Shown: positions 1 through 10,839, numbered from the stretch's first letter. The stretch: 64,000 nt of DNA from Parapristionchus giblindavisi (GCA_943737045.1 CALSFV010000001.1:1206001-1270000), one strand, 5' to 3'. Made by a program: numbers and translations. The notes: a model not told the origin generated them from the letters alone.

Positions 1-328
1 ATAGGTGATGATATTGACTTCGCTATCTAGAAGAAAGAAATAAATGAAAGGTGACTCAGGGCGGGGTTGGGGAATGGGGGGGGGGGGGGTGAAAAGGATC
101 TCCATACTTGATCAGTGGTCCCACTCGTAGATTATCTTGGTTGCACATGGAGTGTGAGCAAGGAGCAGTGGACGAAGCTGCATGGAATGAACAGTGGATG
201 AGGCTGCATGGAACCGTGAGGATTCGGTTATTGTAGATAGTTGAGATGACCAAGACCAAAGATCAGAATGGAGATAAGCAACAAGGTGGAATGGATAGGT
301 GCTAAAGGAAGAGCAAATATACAAAACT

Positions 329-3142
329 TTACACAGAAATGAGATCACTTAATACATTCGAATGTAACAATAGAGATCTGAATTGTCTATGGGAAGAACT
401 AGAAATAATGTGAGGGGGTAACTTCTTGAAAAATCTACTGGTTCTTAAAGCGAAAGAATGATAACGACAAGAGACACGGGTAAATTCTATATGAATGGCA
501 AAAGTATTGACTCGAGATCTAACCGGTCTAAATGAATACATAGAGGACATGGCTATATTAACTTCCCCTGTCATGATCTGTCTCGCCAGGACAAGATCGT
601 TTAGTGTTCTACGCTCAGAGAGAGGCCGCAAGTTCAAAACACGCAACCGATCGATATATGAAGGTAGAGAGAGAGGATATGAGGAAGAAGGGAAACAACG
701 ATAAAATAGAATACGAGTGAACAATTCTTGGACTTTTTCTAATTTACGAATGTCTTTGGAGAGGTATGGATTCCAGAAAGGGGAAGCGAATTCAAGATGG
801 GGAAGGACATAAGTACGAAAACATTTAAGAAGAATAATTGGACAATCAACAGAGACTGCCTTTAAAAGGATATGAAGAGCAATTTGGGCCTTATGTACAC
901 GATCATCAACAGAGAGAGATCTACCGAGGGATGAATCAACTTGTACTCCGAGATCTCTAGAATGGCTAACAGGAGTAAGAATTATATTATTGATTGTGTA
1001 TGAAGGGGAGAGGGAATGACTACCAATGTGAAGATGGGTACATTTAGGAGCTGAAAGTTGCAGTTGATTAGATTGAGTCCATGAGAAAATGGCATCTAAG
1101 GCACTTTGGAATTGATTTGTATGGCTAACATAGGTAGTAGAATCATAGGAGGTATAGAGCTTAATATCGTCAGCATATGCTTGAATGAAAACGGCAGAAA
1201 GATTTGTGATTGAGGAGGAAATATCAGCGATGTACAGGATAAACAGAATAGGGCCAAGAACAGACCCCTGAGGGACTCCAGAGAGAACAGGAAAACTATC
1301 AGAGAATAAATCATCTAAGCGAACAGAAAACGTGCGATCAGTAAGGAAAGAGATAATCCATGACAAGAGTTGTCCGGATATACCGTAATGAAAGCACTTA
1401 TCGATTAATTTAGAGAAAGGGACGCTATCAAAGGCACGAGAGAAATCAAGATAAGCCACGTCAATAGATTCCTTACGAGAAAGTGCAGAGGACCAGTCAT
1501 TTTCACATTGAAGTAGATTGGTAACAACAGATGCACCACTTCTAAAACCATGTTGATAATCCGGGATAATGTTACATGAAACAAGATAAGGGACAAGTTT
1601 TGTTTTCACCAAACGTTCCATGGTCTTAGATGCAGCAGACAAGATAGAGATAGGCCTATAAGAGGAAGGGGAGCTATGATCTTTGCCAGGTTTGGGCAAA
1701 GGCGTGATAAGTGAGTGTTTCCATATTTTAGGAACAGATCCGGAGATAATGCTAAGATTGTAGATATCACAAAGCGGGAGTGCAAGAGAAGAAGCGCACT
1801 TGGAGAAAATTATTTGAGGAATAGAGTCAGCACCCATAGACCCTGATGGTTTAAGTTTCTTGAGGGCTTTGTGAACTTCAAATGGGAGGAAAGATATATT
1901 AGATAGAGAAGGAGACTGAGAGGAATAGGGGTTATGAGGGAAAGATAGAGGAATACCATTGTCAATCGTGAAACTAGAAGCAAATTCACTAGCAAGCAAA
2001 TTGGCTTTTTCATAAGTGCCAGTGAAGGATTCACCAGAGTTATTAATGAGAACCTTAGGAGATATTGATTTAGGACGAGTGAGTGAGGAGATATGTCTAT
2101 AAAGATCTTTGGAGCGAGATAACTTTTTGCGCTCACAAAACTTGTTCCATTTATTGATTTGTTTCAAAAGGTTATTACTGCATTGGTCATAGAGATTGCG
2201 AACGACTGGTATGTTAATCTTTGGAAAGAGAGCCAAACGATGAGATATGAGCTTTCGAATATGGGAAGGATATGATTGGATAGAGGAACGAGGAGTACGG
2301 TATGGCACAAATCGATCGATAGCACCATGTATCGTAACCATGAAAGAATCATAGACAGAATCAATATCAGGACAATCAGAGAAGAGTGCGAACCAATCAA
2401 TCGAGTCTAGATAAGCAGATAGAGCGTCATAATCAGTACGAGCATAATCACGAATGAGAGATTGGGCAGGAGGAATAGTGTCAAAAGATACTGTAAAAGA
2501 AATGCCAGAATGGTCACAAGAAGGAAATGATGGGATAACTGTAGCAGAGGGGATTACTGTGGGATCGGATGAGAGCAACCAATCGATAGATCTACTGTTA
2601 CGAGTGGGAAGACTACAACAATGTGATAAATCAAATGAATTGACAAACGATTGAAGTGAACGATCAGAAGGTGTGGTGGGTGGTGTAAGAGAATCGGAGT
2701 TAAAGTCACCACAGATAACTATGGGGAAAGGTGAGGAAGCAACGATATCGGACAAAAGAGACACAAGTGAATCAGTCTGAGAAAGTGAATAATTGGGAGG
2801 TCTGTAAACGAGGCAAAGACGGAAAAATGAGGATGTAGGGGATTGAATATCGATTGAAAGGACTTCTAGAGTAGGGGTAGAGATGGGAACAACGGTGAAA
2901 GATAAATGGTCTCTAATAACAAACGCAATTCCACCACCGCGAGATTTTCGGTCGAGGCGGACTACAGTATATGGGAGATGGCCAGTAATGAGCGAGGACG
3001 GATAACGAGATGATAGCCAGGTCTCTGTCAATAAGACAATATCAGGTTGGGTAGTAGATAGATAGGAACGAAATTCAGAAAGTTTGTTAACCAATGATCT
3101 GATGTTGTAATACGAACAATTCAGTGTCAGAAAGGGACTAGC
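329..3142 (-). CDS. LINE ORF2: AP endonuclease - reverse transcriptase
   Basis: This ORF drives target-primed reverse transcription. It opens with an exonuclease/endonuclease/phosphatase fold: an N-terminal NIRSLVNKL segment, LLTETWL, RGGGIAF, CGDFNSD and a late CDHSGISF histidine motif. The reverse transcriptase follows, with LPKPGKDHSSPSSYRPISIL, FRSGAS, LDFSRAFDSVP, GVPQGSVLGPILFILYI and the catalytic AYADDIKLY. A C-terminal region follows the thumb. There is no ATG at the start of the endonuclease homology. The open frame continues upstream through NCSYYNIRS and overlaps the end of ORF1 in another frame. Translation by re-initiation or frameshifting is therefore plausible, and the start given is approximate. 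The stop is at 329-331. No RNase H domain is evident. Confidence 0.93.
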   Translation of the reverse strand, partial: ASPFLTLNCSYYNIRSLVNKLSEFRSYLSTTQPDIVLLTETWLSSRYPSSLITGHLPYTVVRLDRKSRGGGIAFVIRDHLSFTVVPISTPTLEVLSIDIQSPTSSFFRLCLVYRPPNYSLSQTDSLVSLLSDIVASSPFPIVICGDFNSDSLTPPTTPSDRSLQSFVNSFDLSHCCSLPTRNSRSIDWLLSSDPTVIPSATVIPSFPSCDHSGISFTVSFDTIPPAQSLIRDYARTDYDALSAYLDSIDWFALFSDCPDIDSVYDSFMVTIHGAIDRFVPYRTPRSSIQSYPSHIRKLISHRLALFPKINIPVVRNLYDQCSNNLLKQINKWNKFCERKKLSRSKDLYRHISSLTRPKSISPKVLINNSGESFTGTYEKANLLASEFASSFTIDNGIPLSFPHNPYSSQSPSLSNISFLPFEVHKALKKLKPSGSMGADSIPQIIFSKCASSLALPLCDIYNLSIISGSVPKIWKHSLITPLPKPGKDHSSPSSYRPISILSAASKTMERLVKTKLVPYLVSCNIIPDYQHGFRSGASVVTNLLQCENDWSSALSRKESIDVAYLDFSRAFDSVPFSKLIDKCFHYGISGQLLSWIISFLTDRTFSVRLDDLFSDSFPVLSGVPQGSVLGPILFILYIADISSSITNLSAVFIQAYADDIKLYTSYDSTTYVSHTNQFQSALDAIFSWTQSNQLQLSAPKCTHLHIGSHSLSPSYTINNIILTPVSHSRDLGVQVDSSLGRSLSVDDRVHKAQIALHILLKAVSVDCPIILLKCFRTYVLPHLEFASPFWNPYLSKDIRKLEKVQELFTRILFYRCFPSSSYPLSLPSYIDRLRVLNLRPLSERRTLNDLVLARQIMTGEVNIAMSSMYSFRPVRSRVNTFAIHIEFTRVSCRYHSFALRTSRFFKKLPPHIISSSSHRQFRSLLLHSNVLSDLISV

Positions 3143-3150
3143 TAGTGTGC

Positions 3151-3879
3151 CTATTTTGAGGGGGGAGAGCGGGCAGCAGCCTTCTTCTTGTCCTTGGCAG
3201 CCTGGAGGTCCTTACGAGGGATGATGGCCCCGTCGAAGATGGCGATATCCTCCCCACGAGCCCGACGCTCCTTCGCCTCTCTTCTCACCTCATATGCCTC
3301 CCTTCGCTGCTCAGCAGTCAGGGAAGGTCTTACATATACGGTCGAGAAGGTCGGGTTGGAGCGTACGAGATGGGAGGACTTCAGGAACGCCTGCTGACCG
3401 CTCTTACTGGGAAACATGACCTTGACCTTGCGCGGGTGAGGCGCACGGCCACTCTCATTCTCCCTCCTGGCTCCCATGCGGAATACACACAGGGGTTCCA
3501 TCTCGACCCCAGTGAGATCGAGTATTTGAGTGACCTTCACGTGGTCCTCTTTCACTCGCTCACTCGGGATCTCAGAGATAGACTCCGCCAGATGTTCGAT
3601 GACCACGGAACGTTCTCGCTTATCCCGCTCAATGGCATCATCAGCGATAGCCGTGATCTTTGGTCTCTCGAGGAGCCGATCGATCACAATGGCCGAGGTG
3701 CGGAGGAGCAGAATCAGACCTTTGTCCTTCTGATCAACCTCCTCACTATCGAGATAAGCCTTGAGCGAGACAAGGAAAGTGGCCGTGGTCTCCTCCGGAG
3801 TGGCAGAAATCGAGATTTCCGCCGCCACCTGACTACGGAGGGACGAGGGAGAGATGAGAGCGTCACGTTTGGGGGCCAT
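3151..3879 (-). CDS. LINE ORF1 nucleic-acid-binding protein
   Basis: This 242-residue protein begins MAPKRDALISPSSLR and ends in a basic Lys/Arg-rich tail. The middle (about residues 45-125) is heptad-like and charged, as in coiled-coil ORF1 multimerisation regions. About residues 125-190 look like a single-stranded nucleic-acid-binding fold, with RKVKVMFPSKSGQQAFLK then TVYVRPSLT. A conserved-looking RREAYEVRREAKERRARGE basic helix follows. LINE ORF1 proteins coat the element RNA and chaperone reverse transcription. The gene lies directly upstream of ORF2, with the frames overlapping slightly near 3151. The element assignment is firm; the RRM-like reading of the middle is inference. Confidence 0.85.
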   Translation of the reverse strand: MAPKRDALISPSSLRSQVAAEISISATPEETTATFLVSLKAYLDSEEVDQKDKGLILLLRTSAIVIDRLLERPKITAIADDAIERDKRERSVVIEHLAESISEIPSERVKEDHVKVTQILDLTGVEMEPLCVFRMGARRENESGRAPHPRKVKVMFPSKSGQQAFLKSSHLVRSNPTFSTVYVRPSLTAEQRREAYEVRREAKERRARGEDIAIFDGAIIPRKDLQAAKDKKKAAARSPPSK

Positions 3880-3899
3880 AGTGTGAGAGAGAAGGGGAT

Positions 3900-4145
3900 G
3901 GATGGGAAAGGGAAAGAGATAAGTTAAGGAAAAGAAAAGAAAGGAAACAAGACGAAAATGTGAGAAAGAATCAAGGAAAACCTAGATATCGATCGGTAAC
4001 GAGAGCAAGGGAAGCGGTCACCTCTCACTAGCGAAGATAGAGAGGGAAGTGACTTGTGCTTGTCCAATAATAATATTACTCCATGTGCCATATTTCTAAT
4101 CACAACATTCATTGCCTGTAAATATTATAAGTAACTCTGGAAATT
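3900..4145. other. LINE 5' flank, no gene seen
   Basis: A/G-rich sequence follows the ORF1 start and probably holds the LINE 5' UTR and its junction with host DNA. No splice-supported exon was found. Confidence 0.4.
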
Positions 4146-4149
4146 TTTC

Positions 4150-4318
4150 CCCGCGGGGCAGCTTGTTGAGTCTCTGAAATGACAGGGTGCCCCGCGGGGT
4201 GGCTTGTTTAGACAGGGTGCCCCGCGGGGAAACTAAATGCAGGGTGCCCCGCGGGGTAGAGGGCTTAGGCAGGGTGCCCCGCGGGGTAGAGGGCTTAGGC
4301 AGGGTGCACCGCGGGGAG
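4150..4318. repeat. CCCCGCGGGG palindrome minisatellite
   Basis: Six copies of the self-complementary 10-mer CCCCGCGGGG (one variant, ACCGCGGGG) sit in a short tandem array. Units share CAGGGTGCCCCGCGGGGT followed by spacers such as AGAGGGCTTAGG (two adjacent copies). A similar isolated word occurs near 36376-36400. The GC-rich palindromes stand out against AT-rich surroundings. Confidence 0.9.
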
Positions 4319-6020
4319 AAATTTTCAGAGAATGGACATATTACATGTCGACTATCTTCAAATATGGAATATATCACCCCTTCTATTATACATCAATAAG
4401 GAATATACTAACCATACATGGGAGGGGTCCCTGGAGTTCGATTCTACAGTGGGAAAACGAACGAAAAATCGTTAATTTTACAGGGGGGGGGGGCATTCAC
4501 TTTTTTATATAAATTTCATCTATACGTCACTTTTTTACAGGGGGCATTGTACAAATTTTCGGAAGCCATAATTTTACAGGGGGCACCCCCATGTCGACGC
4601 CCATGTATGATACTAACTATAATAATGAGCAATAAATTTACTAACCTTAAGCTTCATAAAAGCGTATCCATAATTATACTGAACAGATATGAATATGATC
4701 CAATTCACCAGATAAATCATGATTCCTGACTTAAGAAAAGAGATTAATAATAAATAAATCGATATTCAATATTGAATTAATCTTTCAACGCCATTTTAAA
4801 ACTCCAATCATTAGAAATGTACATCCCGCTCTTCAAGGCACAAGACCAGCGGGAGATCACTGCTAGGGCAGTGATAATTAACAGAATCATTAGTAAGAGC
4901 AAGAATAAGTGAATAGCAATTTACCTGAGGAATGTCGATTTATATATACAGTAGACATCTTCCATTATTCGGCAAATATCCTCAATTTATCATAGAGTGA
5001 CTCTGCAAACAATTAATGAATAATTAACTAGAGTAAACTTTATAAAAAAAAACTGATACGAGATTTCGTTACTAATTAGCAAAATTGACAGTCGTTCGAT
5101 ACTACTCAGGTGTTAAATGATCGCGGATGCATGTAAAATCATGCATAATCCGGCAAATTCCATGATGATGCATGGTCATTCACGATTCTTGATCATGCTC
5201 GAATTTTCCGTGATCTTGCATGGAATTTCAGAATCAGTACATGATCACGGAGAATCCATGCACGATGCACGACCATGCCACTAACAGTTAGTGACTAACT
5301 GCACAAATTATACGTGATCACACATAGATTCAAACACCTGAGCACTTTACAATGATATTAAAACATACTTATTAATGCTTGATGGATGTATCCTCCTCAG
5401 TCATCCGTCTCCTTCTTCTTCACAATCATAACTCAGTTCATTGACTGCGTGTACACGATGATCAGATTCTGTAACTACAAACAACATAAGCGTTGAACAG
5501 CTGCTATACAGAACAGGAGGAATAACTTGAGAGATTAAGCAATTCAGCGAATAAGCTATACACGAACAGATTATCGAAAGTGCGGGTAGCTTTATGGCAA
5601 CATAATAAACAGCTTTTAATAAGAAATAGAGCTAAACGCACGAATAAATTCATCAAACGTCAAAAGAAGAGAAAAGAAATGAAACCGCTCCTTCATGGAA
5701 ACGGTAAGAAATATCGTCAATTAGAAGTATTGTATCATGAACTGACTTTTTAAACTGAACTTTCATAAATTGATGTGCCAGTTGTATAAACTATTTTTTA
5801 ATGTCACTCTGATGCATGATGGAAATTTTTCATTCTCCATTGTCACATAAGCGAAAATGATCTTGCACATATTTATTTCAAACATTATAGACATTTCATT
5901 TCTTATTTTATTGATTTTTAACACATTTATTGAAGATGGATCATGCTTAAATAGCTCAAAATCACTTGCACTTGGTTTTCTCTCCTAAAAAGTCTATAAT
6001 TTTTTTTTTTTTTTTTTTTT
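4319..6020. other. Intergenic, repeats only
   Basis: This stretch is AT-rich. It contains a GGGGGG tract at 4481-4490 beside three CAGGGGGCA-type words, a partial SINE at about 4826-4870 (CACTGCTAGGGCAGTGATA), a CATG/ATGCATG-dense stretch at 5105-5290, and a 21-T tract at about 6000-6020. An acidic open stretch near 5381-5474 on the minus strand follows a possible acceptor, but I could not link it to other exons. Confidence 0.5.
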
Positions 6021-6424
6021 GCGATTGCCTAATATGCCGTAGGATGTGCTCTTGCCAGTTCGACTCCCGCTCTGAGCACAAGTCTTTTGCAACTTTAATA
6101 CTATCTTTTCCAGATAACTAGGTAAGGGCTTCAAACCCTAGCATGCAAGGGTATGAAAGCCTAACATGCAAGGCTTTCGAAACCCTTACAGGTGAGTGTT
6201 TGGTGCACAGGGGTACATGAGTTAGGGCAACAAACCCTAGATTGTAAGGGTTTTTTCTGTGAGTGTATACAATCGGATAGAATTCTCACATTGTTCTTAT
6301 ATTTGGTTGAAATGGCCTCGAAACATCGTTTCAACCATTCAAAACAAACAATTATACAATTTATGCAAAATGTTTTTCATAGGAAACACTCGCGAAAATG
6401 AACCATGCTCCTACGCAAAAGTTG

Positions 6425-6612
6425 CAATAAGTCGCGCGCAACTTGCAATAACTCGCGCGCGAGTTGCTGAGTGCCTTAAGTGTCCTTAAGTCGCGCGTGA
6501 TACCGCGACTTCACTTTAACCCGCGCGCGAGTTGTCACTACCCCGCGCATAACTCGCAAGTCGTCGATATCGCGCGCGCGACTTGTCACTACCCCGCGCG
6601 CGTGTCGCGCGG
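6425..6612. repeat. GCGCGC-rich tandem repeat
   Basis: A block of about 190 bp contains roughly ten CGCGCG-type runs in a degenerate repeat, AACTCGCGCGCGAGTTG and relatives (for example 6448-6466 and 6518-6534). Many units are palindromic. It abuts a copy of the foldback family seen at 53-54 kb, so it may be a filler or replacement of that element's left end. Confidence 0.85.
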
Positions 6613-7565
6613 AAAGTCTGGAGTTGTGGTGCATTTTAGCGGAAAAGTGTCACAAGAGTGACCCCCGCTCTTTTTTCTTGCTCTATCGATCTAAACAAAC
6701 CAGAGGTCATGAAAATTATTCTGAACAGAGCTTCACTTCGAAGCAAATAACTCAAAAATTTAGGAAAAGGGGGTGCTCTTCTTCCAGTATGTTATTAAGT
6801 TTTTCATGCGCTTTCGAATGACGGGTTTGCGAAAAAAATACGTTAATGCGTTCGTATGGTTCATCCCCTTGGAAATTTCCTGTTGATTTGAAGTCATTTT
6901 CGCCTCCCACAATCTCTCGTTTTGCACACTCTCTCGCCGGACAGTGAAAGAAATAGAGGGGAGAGAAAGGGTGAAAACGATATGTTTCATTCCGCACCGC
7001 GCGCTCGAGACCGTGCGGTGAAGATTGGAATGGAATGGAATGAAAAGGAATGGACGAGAGAGTGTGCGAAATGAGAGATTGTGGGTAGCGAAAATGACTT
7101 CAAATCATCAGGAAATTTCCAAGGGGATGAACCATACGAACGCATTAACACATTTTTTTCCGCAAACCCCTCATTCGCAAGCGCATGAAAAACTTAATAA
7201 CATACTGGAAGAAGAGCACCTCATTTTCCTAAATTTCTCAGTTATTTGCTTCTAAGTGAAGCTCTGTTCAGAATCATTTTCATGACCTCTGGTTTGTTTA
7301 GATCGATAGAGCTCGAAAAAACGAGCGGGGGTCACTCTTGTGTCACTTTTTCGCTAAAACGCACCAGAAGCGAGAAATTCGTGCTCAAAGTTTGGACTTC
7401 ACCTTACCGAACCGGTGTATTGAGCCCCAAAATGAAAATTGACCAATGAGACTTTGGGGGCTGGTAGGGCATGCCTGGAGATATCCAAAAATGGTCCTAA
7501 CTCATTTCACCATTTTTGCCCATTTTTTTGTTAATTTAGCTCGATTCTCTCGTGACAGGCGTGAT
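6613..7565. mobile_element. Foldback element, truncated copy of the 53.0-54.1 kb family
   Basis: The arms share words with each other in inverted orientation (GGGGTGCTCTTCTTCCAGTA at 6769 against its complement near 7209). The same sequence recurs at 52999-54130. The right end carries the family terminus, GATTCTCTCGTGACAGGCGTGATAT. The left terminus is missing because it starts inside the arm. No transposase-like coding is present; the short open frames are the same in the inverted arm and are not evidence of coding. Confidence 0.8.
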
Positions 7566-7865
7566 ATAGGCAGATGACAGAGAGTCAACGCGCGCACTGA
7601 ACTCGATTTATAACCACTATTGATAATTGGAATTTGTAATCTTCTACGAAAGAAGATTAAAGATCATTTGCTTTTTTAAACTCTGTCATCAAATTGAAAG
7701 ATGCGATAAATATTTATTATTATTCATCTGATGCATACATTATTGCATCCTTTATTGGCTTCACTCATATGAGAATATTCTTGCTATTTAAACGCCATAT
7801 TTATGAAATTAAATATATTTTTTCTTATTCAATTGTTTCTATTGCTTTATTGGTATTATAATAAA

Positions 7866-7872
7866 TATAAAT
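7866..7872 (+). promoter_or_regulatory. TATA box of TIL inhibitor gene
   Basis: TATAAAT lies 42 nt before the ATG at 7914. Between them is CATTTCAG (ending about 7898), which could be the intron-like acceptor for spliced-leader trans-splicing, as is common in nematodes. That reading is inference. Confidence 0.5.
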
Positions 7873-7913
7873 ACCCTCCCCTCATTAGTTCATTTCAGCT
7901 TCAGCGATCAAGC

Positions 7914-9186
7914 ATGCGTTTTCTCCTGGTGAGTATAATATGCATTCTGAACAGACATCTCACAAGGAGCGACGGAAACGATTCAGATAGTGTTGAGAAG
8001 GGGACTACCAAAATTGATTTCAAAAGTTGCATCGTTTGCATACTAATATTTAATATTTTCAATCGACAGCACATTTGACAGTCACCGGTTCGATCCCACC
8101 GTATGTCAAAATGCTTTTGCCACTTTTAAAGGTTCCTTAACTTCATTTTCATTGTTTTTCATCATTTGCCGGAAATTTCCGAACATTTCCCTATTTTCGC
8201 GGCTCATGTGTTAAAAAATATCGACTATTAGGTCCGCGGTGCAGCTTTTGGAACCACTTTTGATCATCCCCCTCTCAACACTAAACCATATGGGTATCTT
8301 TTGGAATCAGTACCGTCGCAACTTCTTCCCTTGTCAGCTAATTTGCCACTCGATCATAATCTTTCGTTGTCTTTGTCTGTCAGAGAGTGTGGTCAGAGAG
8401 CCGTTCTTTTGAAAAGCTAAGAGATTAAAGATATTAAAATTAAATGACTACAGTTATAGATTCTTCTCGTGGCTATTCTTGCCCTGGGTGCTTCCGAAGG
8501 TAACTTTTTTCTCCGTCGGATAGTTGTTTCATTCAGATTTTAATTTGATTAGTTTTGATTTTAGTTATGGTCAACTCAGATTGTGGACAAAACGAGAAAT
8601 TCTTCACATGCGCCACTCTCTGCGAGCATACTTGCGAGTGGAGACCAAAGGTAAGCCAAGAAGTCTCACCCTTGTGAGTTTCATGCGGTGTTACATTTTC
8701 AAAACGTGCGCACGCCGTAACCTCCGCCGTAACGACGGAGACGTTACGATGACGTTATGGCGGGGGTTACGGCGTGCGCACGTTTTGAAAATGTAACACC
8801 GCATCAGCTTTGTGCATATATGACAAAAGATTAAGAATATGATGAAATTGTGAGAGCGACATTCGTGCTGACCATAAGCACTGCTCTTCCACTTTTAATT
8901 TAATTTAGTTTATCTACGCCCGAGGCGCAACGAGACATTAAAAAATTTAAAGGGATAAGAACATGATATAATATAATATTGACTCTCCAGACTGGGGGGG
9001 GGTTACAAAGGACGTAATTCGTGAATGATGGGGTGATGGGTAAGCCGGTTTTTGAATATACTGGGATTGGGTGATGAAGTGATGAGTGGAGGTAATCAAA
9101 AGATTGAGAATATGATGAAATTGTGAGAGAGACATTCGTGCTGACCATAAGCACTGCTCTTCCACTTTTCGAATTGTGAAATACTA

Positions 9187-9217
<31 letters not shown>

Positions 9218-9509
9218 TATGCGTTTTTACAAGAAAACACGGTACAGAAGAGATAAATAAATAAGAAAAAAATTCTCTTCTAAAACGACAGCATTTGCAA
9301 AGGACATGACTAAATTTTTCACTCGCTCTCTCCTTTCTTTGCAACCGCTTCGAATAATAATGTTTCAAAGATATATTTGCCTACTGAATTCACTTCAGGG
9401 CTGCTACCTGATGTGTGATAGTCCTAAATGCCAGTGCATGCATGGCTACTATCGCAATCGCACCGGGTATTGTGTCTCGGATGAGGAATGTGCCCAATCC
9501 TCCGTATAA
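7914..9509 (+). CDS. Secreted TIL-domain (trypsin inhibitor-like) cysteine-rich protein
   Basis: Exons are 7914-7928, 8460-8499, 8565-8650 and 9399-9509, and the phases join exactly to give 83 residues. Exons 1-2 encode a signal peptide (MRFLLILLVAILALGASEG). The mature part holds ten cysteines in the TIL order: CGQNEKFFTC, ATLCEHTCEW, GCYLMC, KCQCMHGYYRNRTGYCV and EEC. TIL proteins are small extracellular serine-protease inhibitors with five disulfides. The protein has one domain and no extra tail, so it is a compact inhibitor. AATAAA at 9548-9553 is a likely poly(A) signal. The first exon has only five codons. Intron 3 carries a 120-bp hairpin element and a direct repeat. The target protease is unknown. 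Confidence 0.92.
8684..8805. mobile_element. ~110-120 bp hairpin MITE (family H), copy 1
   Basis: This is a near-perfect inverted repeat around 8746 with arms TGCGGTGTTACATTTTCAAA and GCGCACGCCGTAACC. It lies in intron 3 of the TIL gene. Related hairpins with the same GTTACATTTGCC...CGCCGTAAC layout are at 16540, 18022, 37071 (split) and 43626. Confidence 0.85.
8818..9171. repeat. Direct repeat pair in TIL intron 3
   Basis: A segment of about 75 bp at 8822-8898 is repeated in the same orientation at 9099-9171. Both share GACATTCGTGCTGACCATAA and GCACTGCTCTTCCACTTTT. Between the copies are a GGGGGGG tract and AT-rich sequence. An (AAT)n tract at 9188-9214 follows. Confidence 0.85.
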
Positions 9510-9559
9510 AAATGCATAAAATCGTATATTTAATTTATCTTACATTGAATAAATGTGAC

Positions 9560-10839
9560 AGCAAGTGATAAATAAATGGCGTTAGTTATAATGGGTAGAG
9601 AGATGAGAGAGGGAGGGAAGGAGCTCACTGTGTCGCTTCTGAGTTCAAAGATCATATTGCGATTGATCTATATTAGGGTGGATGAGGCCCAAGCGGGAAG
9701 AGGACCGCTTAGTGTCAGTAGAGACAGACTGACATGAACATGAAGGACTAAAACAGAAAAAAAATCCAAATCCTTTCAAGTCGAAGGATGGGAGGCCTAG
9801 TTTTTGAAACAAGGATAGATATAGTCAATGTTGCCACTTTCGTACACTACACTCACAGAAAAATCCCTTAGGGATATCTGGCATGTGGATATCCCTAAGG
9901 GAATTATTTCCCTACTTTCATCGATATCCCTTATGTATAACACGGGTCTCCGGTAAAAGTGTAGCAACGCCTGCCACTAGGAAAAGTTTTTTGTCTCCGA
10001 TTTCGATGAAAGTCGGTCAGTGGGTGTGGTTGGGGGTCATGAGAATTCCTAGCCACTTTATTTGGCCAAAATTGCAGATTATCGATTTTTTGTGATCTAC
10101 CCTGAAAATGATCATAACTCGGTTCATTTTCATCGTACATCGAGCTGACAGGTGTCATTCGAACCGCATTCGAATTCTCTTCAAAAAAGTTGTTTATGAC
10201 CCGTTCGCTGCTAAGTCGTCTTCAGGGCGAAAAACGCGAAAAGCAGATTATTTCACCAAAAAGGTGGCCTGTTCTCGAAAATTTTCTCTTGAGATCATCC
10301 GTATTATTGCAAAAATTATGTCTTCAAACCACGCACAATATCCCTATCTAGTTCATTGCCCGTATCTCTTGGCCCTCAGGGTCGATTACTTGATAGCTCA
10401 TGGACTTAGTCGATTTTAGATCACTTTCTGTTTTTTGATCGTATCTCACTTCAAAGTTGTCCAATTACCTTTTCAAAAAAAATAGAAATGATTCACTCGA
10501 AAAGTAGATTAAAAAGTTATAAGGGAAGTATGAATAAGGGATATATTCCCTAGTATACTAGGGAATATTTCCCTACTCTGTCATTCACATAAGTACGTGC
10601 GCGTCACTAGAGCTATCATCACGTTTCACGAGAACAGAGATATAGAAAAATGGTGGAATTTCACCATTTTTCCAGTTTTTTCTGCCATTTTTTCGTTTCG
10701 TTAAATTTATCACTTTTCGTAAAATTTTTCGTCGTAAAAATTTACGAAAAATTTCGTAAAATCGTAAAATCGTTAAACGTAAAATGCACATCCCTGTGAT
10801 ACACTTCCTCGATATGCACATTTGCAATGATGGAATATA
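9560..10839. other. Intergenic, repeat-derived
   Basis: No splice-supported gene was found. ATCCCTTAGGGATATC (about 9867) and several ATTTCCCTA words recur near 10540-10575, which hints at another degraded inverted element. Confidence 0.5.

Larger units (their letters stand above)
329..4000 (-). mobile_element. Non-LTR (LINE) retrotransposon, CR1/Jockey-like, apparently ORF-intact
   Basis: A minus-strand element carries ORF1 (3151-3879) followed by ORF2 (stop at 329), the usual order of APE-type LINEs. Neither frame has a premature stop over 921 and 242 codons, so the copy looks young. The exact ends are uncertain. The 3' UTR probably runs through 60-328 to near the poly-G tract at 78-89. 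The 5' end lies somewhere in 3880-4100. I see no target-site duplication. The clade (CR1, Rex1 or Jockey-like) is inferred from layout only. Confidence 0.9.

Noticed and set aside
4237..4729. Open frames through the CCCCGCGGGG minisatellite
   Set aside because: They exist on both strands because of the repeat. No start context, no splice partner, and composition follows the repeat unit.
5381..5474. Possible acidic terminal exon on the minus strand
   Set aside because: An acceptor-like GTTACAG and a stop exist, but no upstream exon could be linked in phase.
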